Counted from the stretch's first letter, positions 1 through 7,490 are shown. The stretch is DNA of 10,598 nt from Thermoplasmata archaeon (GCA_013329495.1 DUKC01000079.1:626-11223); one strand, 5' to 3'. The notes: a model not told the origin generated them from the letters alone. Numbers and translations: made by a program.

Positions 1-19
1 TATATAATATGTATATACC

Positions 20-181
20 ATGAGAAAGGTAAAAATTGAGCCTGCAACAGAATTGAAAATAAAAGGAATTCTTGGTTTCATCAGGAGAAAAGTAACACCC
101 TTCGGCAATGGTGCCAAAGTTGATTGCCCCAAGGAGTTTCTCGGTAAAATGGTCTATCTGGTGATTGCAAAAAATAAATGA
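20..181 (+). CDS. DUF2080-type transposase-associated small protein
   Basis: This 53-residue protein starts at ATG 20; an in-frame TAA at 5-7 rules out an upstream start. A central stretch of the form VTPFGNGAKVDCPKEFLGK followed by a hydrophobic strand matches, from memory, the archaeal DUF2080 family found next to transposases. The same pattern (basic strand, FGN, small residues, PKE, GK, hydrophobic strand) resembles AbrB/SpoVT swapped-hairpin DNA-binding proteins, so a DNA-binding or regulatory role in transposition is plausible but inferred. Its stop lies inside the start of the transposase frame (TTG at 165), a 17-nt overlap that suggests translational coupling. The sequence before the ATG is all A/T-rich TATA-like DNA, too close to act as this gene's promoter, so transcription probably begins beyond the left edge. 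Confidence 0.7.
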   Translation: MRKVKIEPATELKIKGILGFIRRKVTPFGNGAKVDCPKEFLGKMVYLVIAKNK

Positions 182-1516
182 GAAAGGTTCGAAGATTGAA
201 AGACTGCGTAAGGAGACTGAAAAATTACGCAGAGAGAATGGGGAATTAAAAAGGGAATTGAAAGAGTTCAAGAAGGAGTTTGAGGAGTACAAAAAGAGAC
301 ACCCTGAGACCGTAGGGGTAAAACGTGGAAAGCCCTATCCTTCAGAGCCTCAGCGGAGTCAGGGAGACCTAAGAAGCTGGGAGCTAGAAAAGGTCATAAA
401 GCCCACTTTCGTCTTAAGCCTAAGTGGGCAGATGAGGTGCGTCATCTCCCCGTTCTTCGATGCCCTATTTGTGGTGGAACAGAACTGAGTGAGGAGGTAC
501 AAGAGAGGGGAGAAAGAATAGTTGAAGACATTGTAATTCCCAAGCCTCTTGTTACTAAAATTATACTGGACAGACGCTACTGCAGGCACTGCAAAAAACT
601 CGTAGAGAGCCCAGTTTTAATTGCATTACCTGGTGCTCGGCTGGGCATTCGGATCATGCTTGTGGTTGTCTGGCTCAAGATTAAACTGAGGCTGACGGAG
701 GAAGCAATTCCTGAGTTGCTTGAGAAATTATTTGGAATCAAGATATCAGAGGGCGAAGTAATCAATATACTGGCTCAGGTTGCGGGGGCATTCGGTCCTT
801 ACCACGAACAGCTTATCCAGGAAATACGAGATGCACCGGCACGACACATAGACGAAACATCCTGGCGGATAGACGGAAAAAATGTATGGCTGTGGGCATT
901 CGTAACCAAGGGTGAGGCACTCTACAAAATTGCCTCATCCCGAAGTCATGAGGTTCCATTGGAAGTGCTGGGCAAAGGGCATAACGGAGTTGACATCCAT
1001 GACAGGTTTTCGGCCTACAAGACCCGGGCTAGAAAGACCAGAAATCCTCAGCAAGATTGTTGGGCTCATCTGGTAAACGATGCCAAGGAACTCGCCCAAT
1101 TTTATGGAGAAGAGGGAGAGCACATACACCAGACGATCAAGAAAACCTATGGATGTGCAAAGGCTTTCAACCATAAAGGAACTGATGCGGACATCGAGAA
1201 ATTGTTCCAATCTCTGGCCGATGAGCTGAACCGTCCATACAAGTCCCACCACTGTTATAAATTTGTGGTGAACCTGTTGAAAGAGAAAGACAACCTATTC
1301 GAGTTTGTGAAAAATCCTGAGGTGGATAGGACAAACAATATTGCCGAGCGGTACCTTAGACACAGCGTGATAGCAAGAAAAATTGGGGGTGGAAACAGAT
1401 CAACTAGAGGAGCAATAATCTATGAGAGACTGTTAAGCATAATCCATACACTTCACGTGAGAGACCAAGACCTTCTGGAATATGGACCGAAAATCTTGCT
1501 AACTTCAGATGACTGA
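165..1516 (+). pseudogene. IS66-family transposase, frameshifted
   Basis: A DDE transposase that would cut and join the ends of the element. The first part (165 to about 335) encodes a charged coiled coil rich in Lys/Glu heptads, the usual IS66 N-terminus. The second part reads in a different frame, open from 308 to 1516. It begins with a basic KKLGARKGHKAHFR segment, then a zinc-finger-like pair (CPIC near 461-472, CRHC near 581-592). Next comes the catalytic core: D in HIDETSW (near 851), D in DIHDRFSAY (near 1001) and E in NNIAERYLR (near 1346), with the GGNRS motif after it. All catalytic residues are intact. Frame 2 has a TGA at 305-307 and frame 0 ends at 488, so the shift lies between 308 and about 345. 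One missing C in the run at 333-335 would restore a continuous protein. I see no classical -1 slippery heptamer. It could be a decayed gene, a sequencing error or, less likely, recoding. Confidence 0.85.
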
Positions 1517-1538
1517 CCTCTTACTGCTGAAGAAAATG

Positions 1539-1548
1539 TTTATATAAA
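1539..1548 (+). promoter_or_regulatory. TATA box for the flaHIJ operon
   Basis: TTTATATAAA preceded by a purine-rich GAAAATG that could serve as a BRE. The box centre is about 33 nt before the flaH ATG, which places transcription start around 1568-1571. The mRNA would therefore have a leader of only a few bases and no Shine-Dalgarno site, as is common in archaea. The box lies just left of the possible right end of the insertion element, so the element may supply this promoter. Confidence 0.6.
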
Positions 1549-1575
1549 CCTATCATCATATTATATCGAAAAAAG

Positions 1576-2271
1576 ATGAGGCTATATTCTATAAGGTTGG
1601 AAAGAGAAGAATTCGATAGAAGGCTAGGTGGTGGCATCCCCCATAATTCTCTAGTTCTAATAAGCGGAGAAAAAGGAAGCGGCAAGTCGATAATATGTCA
1701 GAGGCTTATCTATGGCTTCTTAGCAAATGATATTTCTGTCACCTATCTGTCCACCCAGTATACCACAGTAGAATTTTTAAATCAAATGAAATCTCTCAAT
1801 TATAAAATAACCCATAATCTAATTGATAATTCTCTGAGATTTGTGCCTGTTTATCCTCTCCTTGGAGATATAAAAAGCAGGGAGGATTTTGCTGAAAGGC
1901 TCATACTGGCTGAGCCCCTGTTCGATAAAGACATTACCCTCATAGATGCTTTTTCTTCTCTTGTAAAGTACAGCATTTCTGACGCGTCGTCTGTGATTGA
2001 GCTACTCGGATTCTTCAAAAAACTGATAGGCGGGGGAAAATCAGTCATACTAACAGTGAACGAGAGGGACATATCAGACGAATTGATGGGCGAGATCGAA
2101 CGATCTTCCACCATATCAATTGGAACTGAAATTAAAAAAGGCGAAGAAGAGATAAAAAGAGTCATGATAATCAACAAATATGGCGGTGCGCTCAGCGACT
2201 ATGTTGAAATAACCCCCTTTAGAGTGATACCAAAAGTTGGATTAATCATAGAAATCTCAACCATAGTGTAG
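1576..2271 (+). CDS. flaH: Archaellum KaiC-like ATPase FlaH (ArlH)
   Basis: FlaH is a RecA/KaiC-fold nucleotide-binding protein that sits below the archaellum motor ATPase FlaI and is required for assembly. The 231-residue length is normal for the family. It opens with a KaiC-like segment (DRRLGGGIP, residues 14-22), then Walker A GEKGSGKS at 31-38 and Walker B ITLID at 120-124 (Asp124). Residues 57-66 (YLSTQYTTVE) occupy the position where KaiC-family proteins carry a catalytic glutamate; here it is replaced by Gln61, in keeping with the weak or absent ATP hydrolysis reported for FlaH. It is the first gene of the operon and flaI begins 8 nt after its stop. No archaellin, flaF or flaG gene precedes it; the insertion element is directly upstream. 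Identification rests on motifs plus the flaI-flaJ neighbourhood. Confidence 0.9.
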   Translation: MRLYSIRLEREEFDRRLGGGIPHNSLVLISGEKGSGKSIICQRLIYGFLANDISVTYLSTQYTTVEFLNQMKSLNYKITHNLIDNSLRFVPVYPLLGDIKSREDFAERLILAEPLFDKDITLIDAFSSLVKYSISDASSVIELLGFFKKLIGGGKSVILTVNERDISDELMGEIERSSTISIGTEIKKGEEEIKRVMIINKYGGALSDYVEITPFRVIPKVGLIIEISTIV

Positions 2272-2275
2272 GTGA
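2270..2275 (+). promoter_or_regulatory. Ribosome binding site of flaI
   Basis: AGGTGA matches the archaeal anti-16S core GGTGA. It overlaps the flaH stop codon and ends 3 nt before the flaI ATG, pointing to coupled translation of flaH and flaI. Confidence 0.65.
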
Positions 2276-2278
2276 AGA

Positions 2279-3919
2279 ATGAAGAAAGTTGAAGCTCCTC
2301 TTTACGACACGCTGGAAAATGCGATGCAGCGTAATCATCATCTTTGGGAATATGTGAGGGGATTTGAGGCAGTCGGAAAGAGACCCGCCTTCATAACAAG
2401 TCTAGACAGGGGGCTCACCGAGGAGCCTCAGCCCAATTTCATTTATCCCCTAGGGGATCCTCTCTTCATCCATATCTATAAAACCAGAGAAGGAAAACTG
2501 ATCTATCAAGTGATTGAGCCCAAGTTTGCGGATAATAATCAGGAGTTAAGGTATAATGTCATCAGTGATAAGCTGCTTGAGCTTTCAGCAAAGGAAAAAG
2601 TTCCAGAAACCGAACGAGATACAATCAGACTCATCAACAAATTGTTTGTGAAGTGTACAAGAGTCGTAGGCAGGCGAAGAGTCAAAGGAACGAAGTATTT
2701 CAAGAAATTCGTTCCAATAACTACTGATGAAAAGGAACTTTTCAAATACTTTCTAAAGAGAGACATCATTGGTTTAGGAAGGATAATGTCCCCGATGAGA
2801 GACCCTAATTTGGAAGATGTGACTGGATTAGGCCCGCGCAACATCACGGTATACCACAAACTATTTGGTTTAATGCACACCAATGTCGAATTCAAAGGCG
2901 CTATCGATTATCTCAAATTCGTCCTAACCCTTTCAGACAAGGTTGGAAAAACCGTGTCCGAAAGAACCCCGATTGTTGACGGTACCCTTCCCGATGGTTC
3001 GAGGCTTAATTTGGTTTACAGCCCTGATATATCACTCAAAGGTCCCTCTTTTTGTATTAGAAAATTTGCTGAGACTCCGATCAGCCTGACTCAAATTATC
3101 CAGTGGGGAACGTTCTCGTCCGAGATTGTAGCGTATCTCTGGCTATGCATAGAGTATGGTAAAAACATATTTTTCACGGGAGAGTCCGCCTCTGGAAAAA
3201 CAACCACGCTGAACAGTCTTCTGCCTTTAATACCCACAAATGCAAAGGTCTTTACAGCAGAGGACACCGCAGAAGTTCTTGTACCTCACAAGGTTTGGCA
3301 AAGAATGCTGACTCGAGAAAGAGAGGGTGGGGGATCTGTCACCTTGTTCGATATACTCAAAGCAGCTCTCAGATCGAGGCCAAATTACCTGATTGTGGGC
3401 GAAATCCGAGGTGCAGAGGGGGCGATAGCATTTCAAACCATGCAGGCGGGAACTCCGGTTATGTCAACTTTTCACTGCGCATCTGTAAGACAGCTGGTCC
3501 AGAGGATATCTGGTACTCCCATAAATGTCCCTATTGCTTTTGTCGATAACCTAAACGTTGTGTTAACCCAGCAAGCCATCTATGGGAAGGGAACAATCCT
3601 GAGAAGATGCTTGGGAGTTGACGAGATCGTGGGGTATGATAGAAATCAAAAGGGAATCATCACTCGAAGGGCGTTCGATTGGGACTCTGCTCGTGATAAA
3701 TTCACGTTCAGAGCGTATCACAACAGCTATATCTTGGAAGCAAAAGTGGCTCCTTCGGCTGGGCTGGAAGACCCGAGAGAAGTCTATGAGCAAATGGATC
3801 TCAGGACAAGAATAATTGAGGAGATGGTTGCAAGAAAGATTTTCAATTATTATGAAATAAACGAGGTATTAAAAAAATTCTACAAGTGTAAACAGGAGGG
3901 AGCCCCGTTTACATTCTGA
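2279..3919 (+). CDS. flaI: Archaellum motor ATPase FlaI (ArlI)
   Basis: FlaI is the hexameric type II/IV secretion-family ATPase that powers both assembly and rotation of the archaellum at the cytoplasmic face. The 546-residue length is usual. The N-terminal domain (about 1-260) carries the conserved RDPNLEDV region at 174-181. The C-terminal ATPase domain shows Walker A GESASGKTT at 301-309, an Asp box (TAEDTAEVLVPH, 326-337), Walker B PNYLIVGEIRG at 368-378 with Glu375, and a His box (GTPVMSTFHCASVRQLVQRI) with His399. All key residues are present. The ATG is preceded by AGGTGA and the FlaJ start follows 8 nt after the stop. A type IV pilus ATPase is the main alternative, but the adjacent flaH makes archaellum the better call. 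Confidence 0.93.
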   Translation: MKKVEAPLYDTLENAMQRNHHLWEYVRGFEAVGKRPAFITSLDRGLTEEPQPNFIYPLGDPLFIHIYKTREGKLIYQVIEPKFADNNQELRYNVISDKLLELSAKEKVPETERDTIRLINKLFVKCTRVVGRRRVKGTKYFKKFVPITTDEKELFKYFLKRDIIGLGRIMSPMRDPNLEDVTGLGPRNITVYHKLFGLMHTNVEFKGAIDYLKFVLTLSDKVGKTVSERTPIVDGTLPDGSRLNLVYSPDISLKGPSFCIRKFAETPISLTQIIQWGTFSSEIVAYLWLCIEYGKNIFFTGESASGKTTTLNSLLPLIPTNAKVFTAEDTAEVLVPHKVWQRMLTREREGGGSVTLFDILKAALRSRPNYLIVGEIRGAEGAIAFQTMQAGTPVMSTFHCASVRQLVQRISGTPINVPIAFVDNLNVVLTQQAIYGKGTILRRCLGVDEIVGYDRNQKGIITRRAFDWDSARDKFTFRAYHNSYILEAKVAPSAGLEDPREVYEQMDLRTRIIEEMVARKIFNYYEINEVLKKFYKCKQEGAPFTF

Positions 3920-3923
3920 AGGT
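3919..3923 (+). promoter_or_regulatory. Ribosome binding site of flaJ
   Basis: AAGGT begins on the last base of the flaI stop codon and ends 3 nt before the flaJ ATG at 3927. The arrangement copies that of flaH-flaI and supports the chosen start. Confidence 0.5.
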
Positions 3924-3926
3924 ACT

Positions 3927-6308
3927 ATGACTTTTTCAGATCTCTTAGTAAAGGGAAGAATTGAGCCAAAAAGGTACGCGAGACATATATTGCTGCCACT
4001 AGTCGCTTTAGCGATTGGATTGGCTGCATTTATTTACTTGCTCGGCCCTCTATCAGAACGAATAAGCTATCTTTATCAGCTGGGATACTTCCTAGATATA
4101 ATGGGTTTTTGGTATTACCTGTTGTACAGCTTCCCCATGCTTATTTTTGCCTATGCCCTCCTTTATCCCAAGATAATTGTAGATAAAAGGATGGGAGAAA
4201 TTGATAACAATATGCACTATTACGTGACACACTGGGGTGTTCTTTCAAGGGCAGAAATAAAAATAAGCGATCTATTGTTGGAATTATCCCACAAAAAGGA
4301 GTATAAAGCACTCGCAGAAGAAACAGGGTACCTCTATTCTCTCCAAGACAAGTGGGGAAAAACTTTTCCAGATGCTTGTAGATTTGTAAGGATGAGAACA
4401 CCAAGCAAAACCTTCTCCGATTTTTTGGGAAGAATTGCTCACGCCATAGACAGCGGAGAGGACGTACGACAATTTCTTCAATCCGAACAAGAGGCAGTTA
4501 TGAGCGATTTCACGAACACTTACGAGAGAAGATTGTATTCGATAGGCGTTTTCAAAGAAATCTACATCTCCATCGTCGTTTCCATAGTGTTCCTGGGGGT
4601 AATAGCCGTAATCGCCCCTTTTATAAGCGGAATGGATCCTTTAATGATCTTGGCTTTTGTATTTGTGTTGTTTGTTTTTGCGGAAATGTTATCGGTGTAC
4701 TATCTGAAACTCGTGTGTCCCGTGGATCCTCTCTGGCAAGTCTCAGAAGTCGTCACCGCCAGAGAGCGGAAGAGAAAAAACCTTTTTTTTGTATCCCTCT
4801 TTCTGTGTGCATTAGTCCTAACTGCGAATCTTGTAGCTCTGCATCTGGGGATATCTTCGATACCCCCACCTTATAAGTACCATTTTATCCTTGCAACTTC
4901 TATTGCTCCTCTAATCCTGGTTGGTAGCAACACAAAAAGAGAAGAAAATTTAATAAAGAGGAAGGACAATCTTATCCCTACTTTTTTGAGATCTATTGGG
5001 GCAGCAGCCGGAACAACAGGGGGAAAGATTACAGATACTGTGGGGTACCTTTCAGTTCACGACTTTTATCCTTTAACCGATGAGATTATCAAGTTCCATC
5101 GAAGGCTTTCCACTAGAATCGACGAGGAAAGGGCTTGGACTCTGTTCACTACCGGCACAAGCAGCAATCTCATCTACCGATTTTGTGACATATTCAGGGG
5201 AGGGCTTGCATTGGGCTGCAATCCCGCCGAGGTTGGTAACTTTATTGCAACCAACATGGACAAAACAAACAATCTGAGGAAAAAGAGAAGTGCGTCAGCA
5301 GCAACTCTGGTCGGTATTCTTTATGGTTTAATTGCAGCAATCGGTTTCTGTCTTTTTGTTACTTTTGGGATCACCGGATACCTGAATGACACCTGGGGCA
5401 CAATGTCCGCAGAAACGGAAATCACTCCAGAAAGGATAGAACTTCTTGAGCATGAATACCCTGAAGTGTTTGAGCATCACCTCCGGGAGCTATCCTCAAC
5501 CCTCTCCACCCTTCCTATGGATAAGCTTTCGGAAACTCTTGCGGAGTACTTCCCAACTCGATTCATTGAGCTAATGTCTTCGGTCCTTGCAACAGTTCCT
5601 CCAGAAAGACTCGCCCCTTCCTTAAATAAACTTTCCACCGCACTCGGAGGTCTCCCTTCAGGAGAACTTGAGCGCATTATGAGGGGCGAAGAGCCGCGCG
5701 AGATAACTCCCAGAAGACTTGCGGAATTACCCACTGGGAGAATTGCGGAGCTAACTCGAGCTCACGCTCCTGCGTTGCTTGGAGAACTTTTCGAGGAATT
5801 TGCCCCAGAAAGAGTTACGGAATTGCCTAAAGAGTTTGCTCCAGAAAATCTTGCAATGTTGTATGAACTTCAACTCAACACGCTTTTTGTTGAACTGCCT
5901 TACGAGAAACGTTTGGCCTTTATAGCAGACCTGGACCGAGTGGAAGAAGAGAGGATCACAGTGCTTGAAAGACGTGCTGCAGAACTGAGAGCGATGGGAG
6001 GAGGAGCAGTAGTGGGAGAATTGGAAAGAACCATAGGAGAAATAGAAGACATTCAAGCACGAAGAGAGGCACTTGAAGCAGCAGGAGCCGTCCTTACTCC
6101 TATCCCTCCATTTGAAATGGAACTAACTTCATTTATACTGCTTCTAATGCTAGTATCTTTCGCAATGATATCCTCATTAACTCTCGTAATCAGCGATGGA
6201 GGGCATCCTTTTGGTTCCTTGGGGCATTTTGTGTTCTTGACCTGGGTCGGCTTTTTGGCTGGGATACTAGCAGAGCAGCTGCTTCCCCGCCTACTTATTG
6301 TGGTCTAG
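3927..6308 (+). CDS. flaJ: Archaellum membrane platform FlaJ (ArlJ) with large outer-loop insertion
   Basis: FlaJ is the polytopic membrane core on which FlaI acts. Nine hydrophobic helices are visible near residues 21-40, 61-80, 212-232, 239-260, 286-306, 318-333, 459-485, 733-755 and 765-790. Two basic cytoplasmic domains (81-211 and 334-458, the latter with the [14 protein letters not shown] segment and a [12 protein letters not shown] end) match the GspF/FlaJ plan, and the [12 protein letters not shown] motif before the last helix is typical of FlaJ. The protein is 793 residues; FlaJ is usually around 550-580. The excess is residues 486-732 between helices 7 and 8, where family members have only a short loop. 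Positive-inside reasoning places this segment outside the membrane. It consists of degenerate helical repeats with PxRΦxEL-like units, then a charged coiled-coil-like stretch (670-716). The reading frame is open throughout, so the insertion looks functional. The stop codon overlaps that of convergent radA. Confidence 0.9.
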   Translation: MTFSDLLVKGRIEPKRYARHILLPLVALAIGLAAFIYLLGPLSERISYLYQLGYFLDIMGFWYYLLYSFPMLIFAYALLYPKIIVDKRMGEIDNNMHYYVTHWGVLSRAEIKISDLLLELSHKKEYKALAEETGYLYSLQDKWGKTFPDACRFVRMRTPSKTFSDFLGRIAHAIDSGEDVRQFLQSEQEAVMSDFTNTYERRLYSIGVFKEIYISIVVSIVFLGVIAVIAPFISGMDPLMILAFVFVLFVFAEMLSVYYLKLVCPVDPLWQVSEVVTARERKRKNLFFVSLFLCALVLTANLVALHLGISSIPPPYKYHFILATSIAPLILVGSNTKREENLIKRKDNLIPTFLRSIGAAAGTTGGKITDTVGYLSVHDFYPLTDEIIKFHRRLSTRIDEERAWTLFTTGTSSNLIYRFCDIFRGGLALGCNPAEVGNFIATNMDKTNNLRKKRSASAATLVGILYGLIAAIGFCLFVTFGITGYLNDTWGTMSAETEITPERIELLEHEYPEVFEHHLRELSSTLSTLPMDKLSETLAEYFPTRFIELMSSVLATVPPERLAPSLNKLSTALGGLPSGELERIMRGEEPREITPRRLAELPTGRIAELTRAHAPALLGELFEEFAPERVTELPKEFAPENLAMLYELQLNTLFVELPYEKRLAFIADLDRVEEERITVLERRAAELRAMGGGAVVGELERTIGEIEDIQARREALEAAGAVLTPIPPFEMELTSFILLLMLVSFAMISSLTLVISDGGHPFGSLGHFVFLTWVGFLAGILAEQLLPRLLIVV
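5382..6122 (+). other. Repeat-rich extracytoplasmic insertion in FlaJ
   Basis: This segment encodes FlaJ residues 486-732. Recurring units of the form P-x-R-(L/I/V)-x-E-L begin near residues 501, 543, 559, 595, 627 and 639, with related units at 530, 578, 603 and 659. The spacing is irregular (roughly 8-30 residues). Leu, Glu, Arg and Pro dominate and Cys is absent. Residues 670-716 have alternating acidic and basic residues with hydrophobics at helical spacing, suggesting coiled coil. By eye the units recall the short Leu/Pro/Glu helical repeats of MgtE N-terminal or FliG-like domains, but that similarity is untested. The domain would face the S-layer side. Confidence 0.7.
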
Positions 6309-7270
6309 TCTCTTATTCCCTCTGTTTTCATGTTAAAAACGGCTTCTCCTTCTGGAAGATGGGGCGAATCTATCAGTCTAGCTATTCTTTTTTCGCCCTT
6401 GCTCTTTCTCAGATAAATTCTATAGGTTGCGGTGTGTCCCACAATGTGCCCGCCTATCGGCCTTGTGGGGTCCCCGAACAGGGCATCAGGCTTTGCCGAT
6501 ACTTGATTAGTGACGTAAATTACTGTATTGTTGAGCACCCCGAATCTGAGCAAATCATGCATGTGCTTGTTCAGTTTTTGCTGCCTTTCCGCTAGGGCCC
6601 CTCGCCCTAGGTATTCTGCCCGGAAGTGTGCAGTGAGGGAGTCAACTATCAGGAGTTTAACTGGAACCTCCTGTGCAACTTCCTTTGCCTTGTCAACCAA
6701 TAACATCTGATGGGCTGAGTTGTAGGCGCGAGCCACGTGAATATTCTCAAGAATCTCCTTTGGATTGAGCTCATATGCTTTTGCCATCTCGTTTATTCTC
6801 TCTGGACGAAATGTGTTCTCTGTGTCGATATAAACCACATTTCCCTCCACCCCCCCCTTCTCTTTTGGCAGTTGAGCTGTCACACACAGCTGATGGGCCA
6901 ACTGCGTCTTACCCGAAGCAAAAGCACCAAACACCTCGGAAATGGACTGGGTTTCAAAACCTCCCCCCATCAATTGATCCAAGGCTTGAGAGCCCGAGGT
7001 TAAACGATCTATGCTCTTTCTCTTTTCAAGCAAAACCTCTCCTGTCTCAAATCCTCCGACATCTGCCTTTTTCCGGGCCACCTGGATGATCTTTGCGGCA
7101 TTTCCTTCCCCCATACTCACAACCTCAGACAATTCCTTTGGCGAGGCAACTGCAATTTCCATCAGGTCGGTGTAACCCGCCTCTCGAAGCTTCTTTGCCG
7201 TTGTTTCACCAACCCCCGGCAAATCTTCAATCCTTTTGTTCTGATCTTCACTTTCTTGATCTTCGATCAT
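6305..7270 (-). CDS. radA: DNA repair and recombination protein RadA
   Basis: RadA is the archaeal RecA/Rad51 recombinase; it forms filaments on single-stranded DNA and drives strand exchange. The 321 residues are normal length. An N-terminal helix-hairpin-helix domain (about 13-70, [13 protein letters not shown]) is followed by the polymerisation-motif region (GGFETG, 72-77) and the ATPase core. Walker A reads GAFASGKT at 115-122 and Walker B LLIVD at 206-210. The [13 protein letters not shown] segment and the DNA-binding loop region with [17 protein letters not shown] and IYLRK follow. Walker A differs from the usual GEFGSGKT at two positions, though the lysine and threonine are kept. The ATG is fixed by an in-frame TAA directly upstream. 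The gene converges on flaJ, and both stops use the CTAG at 6305-6308. Confidence 0.97.
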   Translation of the reverse strand: MIEDQESEDQNKRIEDLPGVGETTAKKLREAGYTDLMEIAVASPKELSEVVSMGEGNAAKIIQVARKKADVGGFETGEVLLEKRKSIDRLTSGSQALDQLMGGGFETQSISEVFGAFASGKTQLAHQLCVTAQLPKEKGGVEGNVVYIDTENTFRPERINEMAKAYELNPKEILENIHVARAYNSAHQMLLVDKAKEVAQEVPVKLLIVDSLTAHFRAEYLGRGALAERQQKLNKHMHDLLRFGVLNNTVIYVTNQVSAKPDALFGDPTRPIGGHIVGHTATYRIYLRKSKGEKRIARLIDSPHLPEGEAVFNMKTEGIRD

Positions 7271-7322
7271 TTAGATCAACCTGACCATTTCATCTCTTTT
7301 TTACTCCCACCATGCCTTCTTT

Positions 7323-7333
7323 TTTATTTAACC
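7323..7333 (-). promoter_or_regulatory. Probable radA promoter (BRE/TATA)
   Basis: On the minus strand this reads GGTTAAATAAA, a TATA-like box with a preceding GG. It lies about 55-60 nt before the radA ATG, implying a leader of about 30 nt. Two GC-rich inverted repeats lie immediately upstream: GCGATCGC at 7344-7351, and GGCAA/TTGCC arms at 7352-7356 and 7364-7368. They are positioned where an upstream regulator could bind. Confidence 0.45.
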
Positions 7334-7343
7334 TTTTCTGTCA

Positions 7344-7368
7344 GCGATCGCGGCAAACAACGCTTGCC
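7344..7368. repeat. Adjacent GC-rich inverted repeats upstream of radA
   Basis: The perfect 8-bp palindrome GCGATCGC (7344-7351) is followed at once by GGCAA and TTGCC arms (7352-7356, 7364-7368) around a 7-nt spacer. They form a GC-rich island inside otherwise AT-rich DNA, 11-45 nt upstream of the proposed radA TATA box. A regulator site is possible; nothing shows what binds. Confidence 0.45.
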
Positions 7369-7377
7369 ACTGCCTTG

Positions 7378-7387
7378 TTATTTAAAC
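7378..7387 (+). promoter_or_regulatory. TATA-like box before the candidate RNA
   Basis: TTATTTAAAC, centred about 25-28 nt before roughly position 7410, where transcription would start. That is just ahead of the long stem beginning at 7416. No plus-strand protein gene follows until 7977, so the box, if real, would serve an RNA gene. Confidence 0.35.
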
Positions 7388-7409
7388 ATGAAACAGTATT
7401 TATGTTAGT

Positions 7410-7490
7410 CGATTATAAAGCAACAAAGACCTAAGGAGGGGCAAACACAAGCCATCAAAATATATCCTGGCAGATGTTGCTTTAAATTTT
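7410..7490 (+). ncRNA. Candidate structured small RNA
   Basis: A perfect 10-bp stem (TAAAGCAACA at 7416-7425 with TGTTGCTTTA at 7475-7484) encloses further consistent pairing. After an AAGA/CAGA internal loop come CC (7430-7431) with GG (7469-7470), AGGA (7434-7437) with TCCT (7465-7468), and a GGC/GCC hairpin (7440-7442, 7451-7453). The nested order makes a plausible single RNA fold, and the purine-rich internal loop could form sheared G-A pairs. A TATA-like box lies at the right distance upstream and a T-rich stretch (7481-7490) follows. I recognise no known class: no box C/D, H/ACA, SRP, RNase P or tRNA signature. It could also be a DNA inverted repeat bound by a protein. Confidence 0.35.

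Larger units (their letters stand above)
20..1516 (+). mobile_element. IS66-family insertion element (minimal extent)
   Basis: The two element-borne genes define this minimal extent: a DUF2080-type small protein followed by an IS66-type DDE transposase. The companion genes tnpA and tnpB of classical bacterial IS66 elements are absent, so this is a simple archaeal-style arrangement. True ends are not certain. A weak 10-bp inverted match (positions 2-11 against 1557-1566) could mark terminal inverted repeats, but both segments are very AT-rich. The left flank is cut by the window edge, so the 8-bp target duplication expected for IS66 cannot be tested. The transposase reading frame is broken, so the copy is probably not autonomous unless the break is a sequencing error. 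Confidence 0.75.

Noticed and set aside
315..345. Programmed -1 frameshift in the transposase
   Set aside because: The required shift direction fits, but no X XXY YYZ heptamer in the right phase is present; simple mutation or sequencing error is more likely.
3295..3815. Plus- and minus-strand frames of 65-84 codons inside flaI
   Set aside because: They overlap the conserved ATPase domain of flaI in other frames and have no independent support.
6359..7284. Several plus-strand open frames opposite radA
   Set aside because: They are antisense shadows of a well-supported radA gene and show no family features.
7410..7490. Box C/D or H/ACA guide RNA
   Set aside because: No RUGAUGA or CUGA boxes and no ACA-tailed hairpin in the expected geometry.
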